Part shown: positions 12,061 to 23,428 of the stretch, in pieces
Position numbering within the stretch: the stretch's first letter is position 1
Layout of the letters: every line of letters starts with the position of its first letter
Assembly: GCA_014218235.1 (NCBI GenBank)
Contig: CM024766.1
Span: 52,665,359-52,729,358, forward strand
Length of the DNA: 64,000 bases
Direction: 5' to 3'
From: Colocasia esculenta
Taxonomy: Eukaryota > Streptophyta > Magnoliopsida > Alismatales > Araceae
Program-made: the position numbers and the translations under genes
The notes under the pieces: model-generated
The model's input: the letters and a program-made list of their open reading frames with translations, nothing else
What the model was told of the DNA's origin: nothing
The model's database searches: none

Positions 12061-13307
12061 TCAGTTGCTTTTGGCCTCACCAGGGTTTGCTGTTGAGCAT
12101 GGAGACAGAGGCCTCATGGAGGCACGAGAGTCGGTGGACCGCTGGGCACTATAGCCCTCTTGGATGTTCCTCTGATACTCAGAGGAAGTCACAATAAAGC
12201 TGGCGGAGTATGCGCTGGTGCACCCCTCCCTCACGGCGTGCTCCCTTCCATGCCGGTAATGGTCCTCGGCTTCCCACAGCAGCCGCTCGAAGATGCCCAA
12301 GCTCGTGCACGCGTCCAACACCTGTTGGGCAAGGTGCTCCCGCTCCTGCTCCAACCGGCTGTGCTCGCGCTGTCTACGCTCCACGGAGAGCACCACTTGT
12401 AGCTCCACCGCCTCACGTCGAAGGTCCGAGTCACGCTGGGAGGCCTGGGTCCACAGCTCAGACAGCTGCTCCGCCAACTCCGCCACCTCAGCACCTACTA
12501 GGGTCACCTAGGTGATGGCACCCTAGAGCTCGGCAGTCAACACGAAAAGAAAACCTATGTAAGTCACAATAAATTCAATGTCATATATGTATTATTGTCG
12601 AACTTACCCGTGTGGCAAGGTCACGCTCTACACCCTTAGCATGAGCCACCGCCACAGCCAACTACTTCTGGAGGGAGGCTACCTTGGGGTCGGGTACACT
12701 CGTACTCGTGGAGGCACCCGCAACATCGGTACGCTCCACGGTGGCTTGCTCAGCACACTACACATATAAAAATCTGGTCAGTCCATGCCAAGGTAAAGAA
12801 AATCAAAGGTAAAATCATTCTTACTTACCAGAGTCGCCAGGGCATCCCGTGCCTCAGCCAACTGTACCTCCGTGCTCGCCAACTGGGTATGGAGGGTCTC
12901 GATTAGGTTGTCTCGAGCATCCTGCGTATGAACACATTCATTAATTAAATTAAATACATCATAATGAACAACGCAAGTTTAGAAGTGCTTATCATGGCTG
13001 GCCTCATGAAGTCCGATTGCCATACACCTCCTAGTAGCGCTGGAGGTATGCGTGGCTATCCACGGCGTCGGAATCCACCACGGTACCGCCTCACCACCAG
13101 TCAGCGTATTGCTCGGGGAAGTGGAGGCACCAGTCCACCCTCTTCTCCTTCCCCCGGGTCTTCCTACCCACACCCCTTGAATCCACCTCCTCGGACCATA
13201 CCTAGTGCAACCCGAGGGTCCTCAAGGCCAGCCTCAGGCGGAGAGGCTCAATCTCGTTCAGGTAATGGACCCAAAGGTCCCGCCCAAAATGAGAACGACT
13301 GCTCTGG
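12061..13307 (-). pseudogene. Tat-1 antisense spliced gene, 3' exons (PMD/coiled-coil type)
   Basis: Reading the minus strand, exons can be placed by GT-AG sites: 12,829-12,921 (31 codons), 12,608-12,757 (50 codons) and 12,061-12,507 (ends in TGA). All are phase 0. Donors are GTAAGTAAG after 12,829 and GTAAGTT after 12,608; acceptors end in CGCAG, TGTAG and CCTAG. The products are coiled-coil-like (LASTEVQLAEARDALATL; AELAEQLSELW). Upstream, ~12,995-13,307 keeps the end of the plant mobile domain ('EPLRLRLALRTLG', then Asp-Trp..His and a Trp pair). The 93-base exon has the same length and phase as one in Tat-2. TAG codons in the 50-codon exon and the PMD exon, and a damaged donor near 12,993, show decay. 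It is cut at ~13,307 by the copia fragment. Confidence 0.7.
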
Positions 13308-13626
13308 GAAGAAGCAGTCAACATAGCCTGCTACATTATCAATAGGTGCATGATTAGACTAATACTGAAGAAGACTCCATATGAACTCTACAAGGAGAAA
13401 AAGCCAAACATTATTCATCTTCGACCTTTCGATTGTAAGTGTTTTATTTTGAATAATGGTAAAGATAATCTAGGAAAATTAGATGCTAAAAGTGATGAAG
13501 GTTTTCTATAAGGATATATTTCAAAACCTAGAGGATATAAGGTGTTTAACATAAATACTTTAACAATTGAACAAACTGTTCATGCTTTATTTGATGAAAC
13601 TAACCCTTCTATTAAAAGAATAGAAG
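13308..13626 (+). pseudogene. Copia integrase C-terminal fragment
   Basis: Reads 'NIACYIINRCMIRLILKKT', then 'PYELYKEKKPNIIHL', 'FDCKCFILNNGKDNLGK', one stop, and 'VFNINTLTIEQTVHALFDE'. This is the conserved region after the catalytic core of copia integrase. It starts abruptly at 13,308 with no upstream copia sequence and is cut at 13,626 by a hAT insertion. A stop lies near 13,510. Confidence 0.85.
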
Positions 13627-14565
13627 TACGGGTGTAAACGAGTCGAGTCGAGTATTATGCTGCTCAAACTCTATTCGTTAATTTTTAATTGAGCTCGAGT
13701 CGAGATCGAGCTTTATCGAGTATTGAAAATGATCGTTCAAGCTTGGTTCATTTAAATACTCTCGAGTTCAAGCCCTTAACGAGCCCAATTGAATTTACGA
13801 GTTATATATATGTATCTATATTGTGTATATATATAAGCCCAATTCAATTTACAAGTAAAAAATTAATTGTTTATAAGACCGAAATTTATCTTATTTCAAG
13901 GGCATACCCTAAGAACCATCATAAGTTACTTGTTTAATTATTTTAGTATAATGTTTAAAATATTTAACAACTATATTTATAATTTTTATAATTAAAAAAT
14001 TAAACAAACTTGTTCACGAGCTTAAACGAGCTGAGTAGGTATTTGTTAATACTCGGCTCGTTTATGAAACAAGCTTAAATTTTTTTTTTTAGCTTGACTC
14101 GTTTGCTTTATTAAACAAGCTAAATTTGAGTAACATCCGAGTCGAATTCGAGCTACTTGTCGAGTGTATTAGTTCGTCTACAGCCCTTCCTTTCATAACT
14201 TATGTATTTACACCCACATATTTAATCTTTTACTTTTTTGTATTCATAAGTATTTCGTACCTTAACAAAAAATCTTTTTAAAAATATTAATATTTTAATA
14301 TTTATAATAAGAAATTAATATAGTTCGAGTATATTAACGAGTAACTAATTGAGTATTTTAATGAGCATATTATCGAGTATCTTAACGAGTTGTTCGCGAA
14401 CGTATTCGAGTCGAGCATATCTCTGTTCAAGCTCCACTCGTTTATGAATCAAGCTTATATTTTGTTCAAGCTCGACTCGTTTATCTAATAAATGAGCCGA
14501 GTCGTATTTTTATCGAGCCGAGTTTCAAACTACTTATCGAGTGTATTGGTTTGTTTGCAACCCTA
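13627..14565 (+). mobile_element. Non-autonomous hAT element
   Basis: A perfect 8-bp target duplication AATAGAAG lies at 13,619-13,626 and 14,566-14,573. Imperfect terminal inverted repeats are TACGGGTGTAAAC on the left and, read in reverse complement, TAGGGTTGCAAAC on the right. The 939-bp interior is AT-rich with repeated 'ctcgag/gagtcgag' words in both orientations and no transposase frame. The 8-bp duplication and (T)AGGG-type ends fit hAT. The flanking copia sequence is continuous across it. Confidence 0.9.
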
Positions 14566-14573
14566 AATAGAAG

Positions 14574-14894
14574 AAGAAGAAGATGTTGTTGAATACTTGT
14601 GCAGGGATCTGGAACAAGCTTTTCTTGAAGAAAAAGATGAAGACAAGGAAGATCCTCGAATAGAATAACTCCAATAACAAGAAGAAACACAAGAAGGACT
14701 TCCTAGAGAATTGAGATATCACAGAGATCATCCAAGGAAAAATATAATAAGTGATCCTCAAGATATGGTAAGAACTAGTGGTATGTCCATTCCTTGTGAT
14801 TACACTGCATTTGTATCTCAGATTGACCCTAGGACAATCAATGATCCACTAACAGATGAATCTTGGATCCTAGCTATGCAAGAGGAACTTAACC
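14574..14894 (+). pseudogene. Copia Pol fragment: integrase-RT linker to RT start
   Basis: Conserved blocks are 'ELRYHRDHPRKNIISDP', 'FVSQIDPRTINDPLTDE' and 'WILAMQEELNL', the usual start of copia RT. The next expected block (VWT.VPRP) is found 19 kb away at 34,112, on the other side of the inserted solo LTR. A stop near 14,668 shows decay. This fragment fixes the solo LTR's left edge to 14,895. Confidence 0.85.
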
Positions 14895-16161
14895 TGTAAC
14901 GTCGTGACCGTTCGTATCGTGGTTTGACTAGTTTGTGGGCTAATGTGTGGTCAAAAGGTAGTGTTTGGTGTTTTTATAGGTCGTGTGGGTGCCGTGGGCC
15001 GAATATCCGGTCCCAATGTGCCCTCTGGTTCACTATCTGTGAACGTGATGTAGGTTTGCGTCGCATTCCCCTTGCCGTTGTTTCAAAAGGTTTTGCCACA
15101 TGCCTGACGCGTGGCACGTGTAGGGCTGCTACGTGGCGTCAGCGGTAAGAAGGTGATAGGGTAGACCGTCGCATTCTTGTCACGACAGCTAGGTGCGTCG
15201 CATTCTTAACTATGAGGAGTTAAGAACCTTAGGTCGGCCAAACATAGTAGAGGAAGCTCTGTTCGGCAAGGAGGAGGTTTTGTCGCCAGATTTGGGGTGA
15301 TTCGGGCATGTGGTGCGTGGTTTGGCGTGCTCTCGATGCGAGGGCGTTGCCCGGAGAGTGGGAAACACCAATTTGGGGTTGTTCTTTGTGTTCTTCACGT
15401 AGGTAGGGAGATTCTACTAAGTTTCTTATTTGTGATAGGTGTAATCGTCGTGTTTGATGCATGAAACGAGTTCTACTTGATAGTTGGCATGTTAGTGTAA
15501 CTACTAGAATAGTTGTAATTGCGTTATATGGTTGTTTACCTACATTTTGTGGGGTTTTCAAAAGTGGTAGTTTTGGATAGGGCCCTGTCTGTGAAGGCAA
15601 CGGCCCCGATTGTCACGTTTAGAATGCGACAGCCCGACCCGTCACATTCACGTTCATAATGCGCTGTATCAGGACGTCGCATTCTGAACGCGATAGAGTG
15701 CCTTGTCGCCTTATAGTTTCCGAGGGCTGTAAGTATTTTCCTATATATGTGAGTGTTATGTTATGTGGTTTACTTGTATTTAAGGTATTGTGGGGGTGCT
15801 TTGGTGTATTGAGATGAGAGGATGTTCTATTTGCATGGCTTTTGCTTACATGGCGAGTTGGGTAGTGCCACACCTTCCGTGGTTACCTCTTGAGTCGGGT
15901 GCCCCACGTTCTCTGTGAGCCAGGCACATTAGTGCTAGGGGATATCCCAGTACTATTTGTACCATCAAGGTTTGTATCGTCTTCCTAGACACCCTCACTC
16001 GTCTATCGAGTTGTACATCCAACAGAGGGAAAGACGTAGTGGGGCAGCGACTTGTGGTGTGTTGGTTCTCAACTCAGTCGCTTGTAGCGCGCTCGTGGTT
16101 GGGGGACAGACACTGTTAGACATACTGGTCCCCAGCTAGCCTCGTGTTCCATAGCCTCATG

Positions 16162-16655
16162 CACTACAAGAAAAAGCGCATTTAGAGACCGACATTTTCG
16201 GTCTCTATACGGTCACTATTCGGTCACTAAAAGGCTCATAGACCGAATGGTGACCGAATAGAGACCGATTTGTCGGTGAAGAATTTCTGGTCACAAATCT
16301 GTGACCGAAACATTTCGGTCACTAAATAGTGACGATTAGTGACCGAAATCTTTTAGTCGCTGAAAGTCGTTATCAGCGACCGACATATTCAGTCACTAAT
16401 TCGGTCACTAAATAGTCACCAAAATTTTCTATCACTATGTCAGTCACTAATTTAGTGACCGAATTAGTGACTAAATTCCATCAGTGACTGAAATAATTAG
16501 GTCACAAATCAGTCACTATTTTAGGGACCGAACAGTGACACAATTATTTCGGTCACTGATAGTGACCGATGAAATACAGTCACAAATCGGTCACTATTTT
16601 AGGGACCGAACAGTGACTGAATTAATTCGGTCACTTATCGGTCTCTATATTTTTA
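16162..16655 (+). repeat. CACTA left subterminal repeat array
   Basis: About 490 bases made of short direct and inverted copies of 'cggtcact' / 'agtgaccg' and 'gagaccga' words. In CACTA elements such arrays are transposase-binding sites. The same words fill the right end. Confidence 0.9.
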
Positions 16656-16689
16656 ACTAATTTTTTTAAAATATATATACATTTTTAGC

Positions 16690-16930
16690 AAAATAACCTG
16701 TGTAAATACAACAATGTCCACAACAATAATAAAAATGTCCACAACACAACAATAATAAAATGTCCACAAGACAACAATAATAAAATATCCACAACAATAT
16801 TAAAAATATCCACAACACAACAATAATAAAATGTCCACAATAATAATAAAATATCCACAACAATAATAAAAATATCCATAACATCACAATAATAAAATGT
16901 CCACAACAATAATAATAATGAAATGAAAAT
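16690..16930 (+). repeat. 'ccacaacaataataaaat' minisatellite
   Basis: About ten imperfect copies of 'ccacaacaataataaaat(g/a)t' with variable lengths. Non-coding; it follows the left subterminal array. Confidence 0.8.
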
Positions 16931-17110
16931 CATGAATCCTCATCCTCGTGCTCATCTCCTCCCACGCCACCCAATGAAGGAGCCTACAATACATATATAA
17001 CAATAATAAGTTAAAATTAAATACTATTATAAGCAATATATTATTTAAAATTATAGATTTTATTCACTCACTTTCGGTCAATATTTTGGTCACACTATTT
17101 TGGTCACATT

Positions 17111-18075
17111 TAAGATGAATTTGAGCGTCGAGCTCAAACCGAGAATCTGAATTGAACTCCGTCAGTTTCCGCAAGTCACAACCATCGCCCCTACCATGCT
17201 GGAATAAACCAGAGGTCAATCGGACTAGTATTTCTAATTTTAGACCCTCAAACTTAAGTTTTTCATTTTTAAACTAAACTAACTTGCTTAATGTGAATTT
17301 GAGCGTCGAGCTCAAACTGGAAGTCGAAATTGAACTCTGTTAGTTTCCACAAGTCACACTCATCACCCCGACTGTGCTGGAACAAATCGGAGGTCAATCG
17401 GATGAGTTTTTCTAATTTTTGACCCCCAAACTTAGCTAAGTTCTTCATTTTTAAACAAAACAAAACTAAACTAACTTGCTTAATGTGAATTTGAGTGTCG
17501 AGCTCAAACCGGGAGTCGGAATTGAACTTCGTTAGTTTCCACAAGTGACACTCATCGCCTTGGCTATACTGGAACAAACCAGAGGCCGATCGGATTAGTA
17601 TTTCGAATTTTGGACCCCCCCCAAACCATGCTAAGTTTTTCCTTTTAAAACTAAACTAACTTGCTTAAGATGAAATTGAGCATCGAGCTCAAACTGGGAG
17701 TCCAAACTGAACTCCGTTAGTTTTCATAAGTCACAATCATTGCCCTGACCATGCTGGAAAAAACCGGAGGCCAATCGGATGAGTATTTCTAATTTTGGAC
17801 CCTCAAACCTAAGTTCTTCATTTCTAAATTAAACTAACTTGCTTAAGATGAATTTGAGTGTCGAACGCAAACCGAGAATCCAAATTGAATTTCGCCAATT
17901 TCCACAAGTCACAACCATCACCCTGGACGCACTGGAAAAAACCAGAGGCCAATCGGATTAGTATTTCAAATTTTGGACCCCCAAAACTAGCTAAGTTATT
18001 CCTTTTTAAACTAAACTAACTTGCTTAAGATAAAATTGAGCATCGAGCTCAAACTGGGAGTTTAAATTGAGCGTC
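17111..18075 (+). repeat. ~183-bp tandem repeat, about five copies
   Basis: Units beginning 'atgaatttgagcgtcgagctc' or close variants start at about 17,111, 17,288, 17,483, 17,669, 17,846 and 18,028 (spacing 177-195), with a final partial copy. On the minus strand each unit stays partly open and reads like 'GDECDLWKLTEFN', as in the 102-codon frame 17,269-17,577. I do not recognise a protein family; the open reading may be a by-product of the repeat. Confidence 0.85.
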
Positions 18076-18356
18076 GGGAATAATAACACTGAGTGCCTAT
18101 AATACAAAAAAAGGGACATAGTTCAAGAATTCTTGGCATGCTATGTGGGTTCCTTCTTTTAATCCTTCCCCAAATAGCTAAACAATTTCAATAAGGCAAC
18201 ATTTTTTATGAGAAACACCAGAAGAAGAAAAAAAATCATACAATAAATGAAACAGAGATGAGGAAAGAGATAGGAACCAACAAATTGTCCTTGATAGAAG
18301 ATAAAAAGATATTACAAATTACAAAAGGATAACTGTATACTAAATCCAGAGCTAAC

Positions 18357-18437
18357 CTTTATAACTTCTGCAATGGCAACTGTCTTGCTGATAGCTTGTC
18401 CCATTGCCTTCAACACAATTTCCCTCATTCGTTTTTC
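18357..18437 (-). pseudogene. Captured exon resembling an Alba-domain protein
   Basis: On the minus strand, an 81-base stretch between acceptor TTATTCAG and donor GTTAGC reads as 27 codons in which 'EIVLKAMGQAISKTVAIAE' can be recognised. This is the conserved core of eukaryotic Alba-family proteins (RNase P/MRP p25-like), which bind nucleic acid. I could not find the other exons in the flanking CACTA sequence. Best explained as a host gene piece picked up by the CACTA, a known behaviour of these elements. Confidence 0.6.
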
Positions 18438-20071
18438 CTGAATAACAAGTGAAATGGTCCACAATTAAAAAAGTGATTCAGAAGAAAAATCATTGATAAG
18501 TGGTATTGAACCTTTTTTTAAAGTGAATGGTACCACAAGTATATTAATGAAAATGGGAAAGAATGTACAAGTGTAGGCATACAAAAAGGCCCCAAAAAAT
18601 TGCCAGGCCCGCCTATACAACACCATCCAATTATTTCAGATGAAGACACATTTTTAGATTGACAAACATGGTAGCAGATTTTTTATGAAAGCAAGGACAA
18701 TGCCGAAAAACTATTTGTTGTGGTTTAGCCCTAGGTCGAAAATCTGTGGGTGTTTCATCTCTATATATATGTAGAGAATTCCCTCAACTCAATATGTTGT
18801 GACTCAGTCCCACATTCGAAATCAATGGGAGTTTCACCTCTATACATGTGGAGGATTCCCTCAACTGAATGCCTAGGTTTTGAGTTATAGTTCGGGCCTT
18901 TAACATGGTATCAAAGCCAATTTAACCATGGGAGTTTCACATCATAGATTTCTGTTACATAGAAGCTCCAAATGCTTCTTACCCATGATTCAAAATTTGG
19001 AATTCATGTATATGCCTAAAAATGTTTCAGGCCAATACTATATTTCTATACCATATTATAGCTAACTCAAGAAAGAAATATATGTTGTAATGAGAAAAAA
19101 AATATAAGTTGCTAACCCTGGACCTACCCAAATTCTAGCCCACACGAAAGGGTTGGTTAGCCAAAAGAAGATAGGGATCCTTTCTGGAGTCCTTCTCTGC
19201 ATGTTAAAGATCCATCAGTTAGCTCCCTCCAAGTAGTCCAAAGGGTTGCATGAAGGACCAACTACCAACTTTTCTCCCTTGTGTTACTGCTTCTGATTCC
19301 ACCATAAAAACAACCTTACTTACCACCTACTCTACCGATTCATCATCCTAGGGGCAACACGATCTCCTTCTACGCCGCCCTATTCACCTTATTTCTTCCC
19401 TTCGTCAAAACTGGAGGCAGCATCGGACCTTCTGTCCTGCCAGCATCAACCAACATTGCCCTGTTGTCCTTCATTCTTTTATTCTAGCCAACATCAGACC
19501 TTCTGTCTGATGGGCATCGCCGATACTCGCACTCCACCCCTCCGCCAGTCATCGTCGCTTCCCACAGATGACCACCACATGGCCGCCGAACTCACCCCAC
19601 CACCATTCAGAAGACATTTATTTGACCCATTTGGTGTTCATATTGTGTTCAACCTAATTCCCTTTTACTTTTATTCTCACAGGTTTATGCTGTGGTGTTA
19701 ATATAACTTAAAGTTTATGATTATAATTTTTTCATTGGCATGAAGAAGATAAAAAAATTTGAAGAACATGACTATTAGTATCTTGAGCAACTGAGCTTCT
19801 TTTTTAAAAAAAATTTGCTTCATATTTTTCTATCTTTCTCAAATCGGTCTATTTTCTTTCTTCTAGGCAGGTGCTCTGGAGCTTATAGAGTTCTATTCCA
19901 TTATAGAGTCAGAATACTGTAGCTTATAGAGTTCTATTCTATTATCGAGTCAGAATACTGTAAGCGGAACACATTACTATGAGTAGGTTCCCATTTCCCA
20001 GTTTAAGCATTAATTTGTATAAACCCTGTACAGTTTGAAACAAGAGGAATTATAGAATTTATAAACAAATG
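18438..20071. other. CACTA interior without recognised genes
   Basis: Apart from the TRIM-like LTR at 18,716-18,917, I see only AT-rich intron- or UTR-like sequence and a C-rich stretch at 19,330-19,640 with an 81-codon frame of no recognised family. It probably includes more captured host sequence. Confidence 0.4.
18716..18917 (+). mobile_element. TRIM-like short LTR with primer-binding site
   Basis: Runs from TGTTGTGG at 18,716 to TTTAACA at 18,905 (190 bp), directly followed by 'tggtatcaaagcc' (18,906-18,918), one base away from the usual tRNA-Met primer site. The LTR contains an internal near-duplication of 'gggagtttcacctctatacatgtggaggattccctcaact' type words. No second LTR was found downstream, so the element is truncated. 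Confidence 0.45.
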
Positions 20072-20076
20072 CTTCT

Positions 20077-21423
20077 TGTTAGGATCGGATGTTCGGTAAT
20101 GGCAAAGCTAGAAGGGGGGGTTGAATAGATTTGCAGTGGAAACTTAAGCAATTTAAAAATTACTTCAGACTAAAAGATCTACTCAATTAAAACCCCTCTG
20201 ATCTGATGTAATGTGTGTGAATAGATTAACAAGTAGTGTGTGAACGAAATCCCTATGCATGCATCTAGCGCAATGCAATGCAAACCACAAATCAAACCAC
20301 AGTGCACAAGGGATTTTTTAGGTGGTTCGGAGATCACACCACGTGACTCCTACGTCCACCCCCCACACAGTGAGGACACACTACTCAACAATTGAGTACA
20401 ACACACACACACACGAGTACAACGGCTCAACCACACACACACACGCTAGATCAGGTTCACAACAGATCAGATCCTCTAGCCTTGATCTGATCCACACACC
20501 ATGTTGTCTGATGCAAACAAGCAATCAGAACAACAATCCACACTTGCACAACATCCACGTACTGATCTCAAATCAGTGTACACACACAGATATATGAGAG
20601 TAGTGAAAAGAGAAGAGTTTTGAGATGAAGAATCAAATCCCGATGTAGATCTCTTCTCGTTGGTCGTCCAGAAGACTCCAAGCTACGTCTTGACAAGTAT
20701 CAGTTGATGGAGAAGCTTGAACCACGGACGAACCGGCTTCAACTCTGCTTGGAAGGTTGTTCTTCTTTGTTCTGGGCAGAGAGATGAAGTAGGGCAGCAG
20801 GAAGAAAGCCTTCTTCTTGACCTTTGATTAGGGTTTTGGTATGGTGGCTTCTTGCTGCGAAAATAGCCTCATATGATCCATATATAGTGGTGTCCAAGCA
20901 TAGAGAGTCGTGCTAAAAGGAAACACCAAAATATAGATCATATCCCGGCCATTAGATCTTCCCGAAACTCCGTTCGTCGACAGCTGACTTGCTGCTGTCG
21001 ACAGATGCTGCAGGTTTGCAAGAAACCGGAAGACTGGGCTTTCTGGAAATAGATTTCTAAGTGGATCTGTTGACAGACGAAAATCATCTGTCGACAGATG
21101 CACTATTCATCTGTTGACAGGTGCACTATTTCAGCAACTTGTCTTGTTCTTTTGCACTTGGATTTTGGGCTTTGTCTTGTGTACATTCACACCTACATTA
21201 AAAGACATAATTAGTGAGATATAATGAACATATAAAATATGTGTTTCATTTGCATCCAATTGTCATTCTCATCATGTTTCACACATTCATAACACATCAA
21301 TTTTGTCTTGTTCATGAAATGTTCATCATCAAAAACAAACATAACATCAATTAGTATTGCTCATCATCAAAAACATTTAAACACTTGTTGTAACCCAACA
21401 TTCTCCCAAATGAGAACCCAACA
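20077..21423 (-). repeat. 3' LTR of the gag-only copia element
   Basis: Starts TGTTAGGATC and ends GAACCCAACA on the + strand (1,347 bp). It pairs with 25,146-26,489. A TATATA-type box lies near 20,880 for minus-strand transcription. It carries a cluster of CTGTCGACAG-like palindromes at 20,970-21,125. Confidence 0.9.
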
Positions 21424-21437
21424 TTCTCCCACTTTTT
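21424..21437 (-). promoter_or_regulatory. Polypurine tract of the gag-only element
   Basis: The minus strand reads AAAAAGTGGGAGAA immediately before the 3' LTR (TGTTGGG). This is the position and composition of the plus-strand primer. Confidence 0.8.
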
Positions 21438-23428
21438 GATGATGACAAAACTTTCAATTTTTGCACAATTGATGTTTCTCCCCCTTTTGACAACATTCAA
21501 AAAGATAATGAGTACACACAAGTAAAAGAATGAAGCAAGGAATTGTGTGACCACATAACTGAATTGTGAAAGATATGAGTGGGGAATGAGTGTTCAAATG
21601 ATATTGCAAGGTTGAGAATAGGTTGATACCCACTACAAAATGTCATAAACACTAGTATTAAGACACATAAAAATTCTACAATGGTTAAGAGACAATACTC
21701 CGGGAATCTCAAGTTATAGCATTTAGAATACATCATTCAAAAACATATGAAAATAAAATAACCCTTTGAATAAAACCATTGAAGAAAATCATATACCTTA
21801 GTGGGTGATGTTCAGTTGGTAAATGAAGGCAATGTCTACATGAACATTTGACAATAGACAACCCATTGCCCTTGATTTAAATTTGGAGGCTCCACTCTAT
21901 TTCTAGCATTTGAACAATTTCTTTTGTCAAGTTTATGTGGGAAAACTGGTAATTAGGATCACTTTTACCTTTTGACGTGAAGGTAGACATGAGGGATGCC
22001 CGTACCCCCAATTACTCAGTGTGAGTGACCATCATACCATTGTGCAGAGATAATGAAAAGACTTTTTGACGCGAAGACAGACATTTGTTATGCCCATGTC
22101 CCCGGTTACTAAGTGATACTCATCATTGCTCTACCTTTGTCCCATTTCAAATACTTTTTATGAACTTTTGAGTGTTTGAAATAGGTAGCTTTTCTCCTTT
22201 TTTTTAAAATATTTTTAACAATCAAGGTCAATGATTATTTAATGTCAATGATTAATGTAAAACATTAAGTTCAAAAACCTTCTTACTAATCAAACCATTT
22301 TAGAAACATGATAATCTACAAGGGAGTCATTCAAGTGAGTTAGGATAAAATCATTAGATTTGATCAATGTTTTCTAGATGACACAACCTAGACTCAAGCA
22401 CAAAATATTATATCAAAATCATTGTGATTAATTCAATGTCTTTGATACTATGTGAATATGAAAGGTTGCAATGAATAGCAAGTCCAAATTCTCCCCTTGC
22501 ATCAATAATATGAACATACTCATAAAGAAAGGATTGGATAAGATGAAGATTTTATCATTTAAATGTGTATCTGTCGACAGCAAGGGAGTGCCTGTCGACA
22601 GATGCACTCAGACCTGAAGGACTTGGTTCTGAGAGGTCAAAACCTGTGCTTGGCTGTCGACAGATGGAATTCATCTGTCGACAGAAACACTCAGAGTTCA
22701 AAAACTGGTTGTCTGTGAAGTCATATCTGTGGACAGTGTGGTTCAGGGCTGTCGACAGGAGCTTTGAAACTGCAGCTTTAAGGCTTTGAATTGAGAGTGA
22801 CTTGACCCATAAGATTGAGGGATAAATACACATTGAGTATGAAGGGTATCCCTTATGAATTTCACTCACCTAGCCTTAAACTTACTCCCCCATAATGTGT
22901 GCATGTGATGAGATAACATTCAAGCAATTCAATCATGATTTACACATTCATCACAAGCAGTTGCACACAAATTTCATGAGCATTCATGAGCATTTTCAAA
23001 CTTACTCCCCCATAACACATGCATAGAAAATGTATCAAGCAATTTACACGTTATTAATCACACAACTAGCCTTATGCATTACATGACTTTTGGTACTTGG
23101 CGAAGTATTTTACTCACGCATAATGATAGTTTCCAAACAAGCATAACTTGTTTTTCCACATGTCATCATTTGATATACCAAGAGGTCATGTGCACAGTTA
23201 TGTAAGCAAGATGGCATGATTCCAATTGCTAAGAGGCATTGTCATGTGGGGTAGCATTAAGACACATTTTGCATTGCTCAGATAAAGGTAAGAATCCATT
23301 TCAATTTCAGCAGTTCAAATATGAAGTGATAAGGAGATTTTACCTGAACAGTCTTGAATCATAGTAAAAAAGTTTACCTTTGTTCTCCACATTTCTTGCC
23401 TTGCACAGCCAATGTCATGAATCCATTT
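21438..23428. other. Non-coding 3' region of the gag-only element
   Basis: No gene seen. AT-rich, with repeated 'cttactcccccataa' and 'tttgacgcgaag/tttgacgtgaag' words and the palindrome cluster. In an autonomous relative this region would follow pol. Confidence 0.6.
22565..22760. repeat. CTGTCGACAG palindrome cluster (internal)
   Basis: Five perfect copies of the 10-base palindrome CTGTCGACAG at 22,571, 22,592, 22,654, 22,675 and 22,749, plus one variant (CTGTGGACAG). The same palindrome is clustered in both LTRs (20,995 and 21,088; 26,040, 26,061, 26,133 and 26,154). Palindrome clusters in the LTR and before the 3' LTR are a feature of Sirevirus relatives. Confidence 0.9.

Larger units (their letters stand above)
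818..13307 (+). mobile_element. Tat-1: decayed Tat-lineage Ty3/gypsy retrotransposon, both LTRs missing
   Basis: The order is gag, protease, G-patch-like linker, RT, RNase H, second RNase H, integrase, spacer, then an antisense gene on the other strand. The second RNase H after the usual one is the hallmark of the plant Tat lineage. Every part aligns by eye with the complete copy at 35,890-53,777, and Tat-1 is far more damaged (stops, frameshifts, lost catalytic residues). No LTR of its own is seen: a foreign LTR abuts the left side, a copia integrase fragment abuts the right at ~13,307, and a solo LTR interrupts it at ~2,698-4,784. Confidence 0.85.

Noticed and set aside
16666..16933. Leu/Ile-rich minus-strand frames as membrane proteins
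   Set aside because: Produced by the 'ccacaacaataataaa' minisatellite; composition artefact.
17269..17577. 102-codon minus-strand frame in the CACTA tandem repeat as a gene
   Set aside because: It simply repeats the ~183-bp unit in phase; no start context, no known family.
20400..20450. Microsatellite (CA)n as a special feature
   Set aside because: Ordinary short CA run inside the LTR, present in both LTR copies with length change only.
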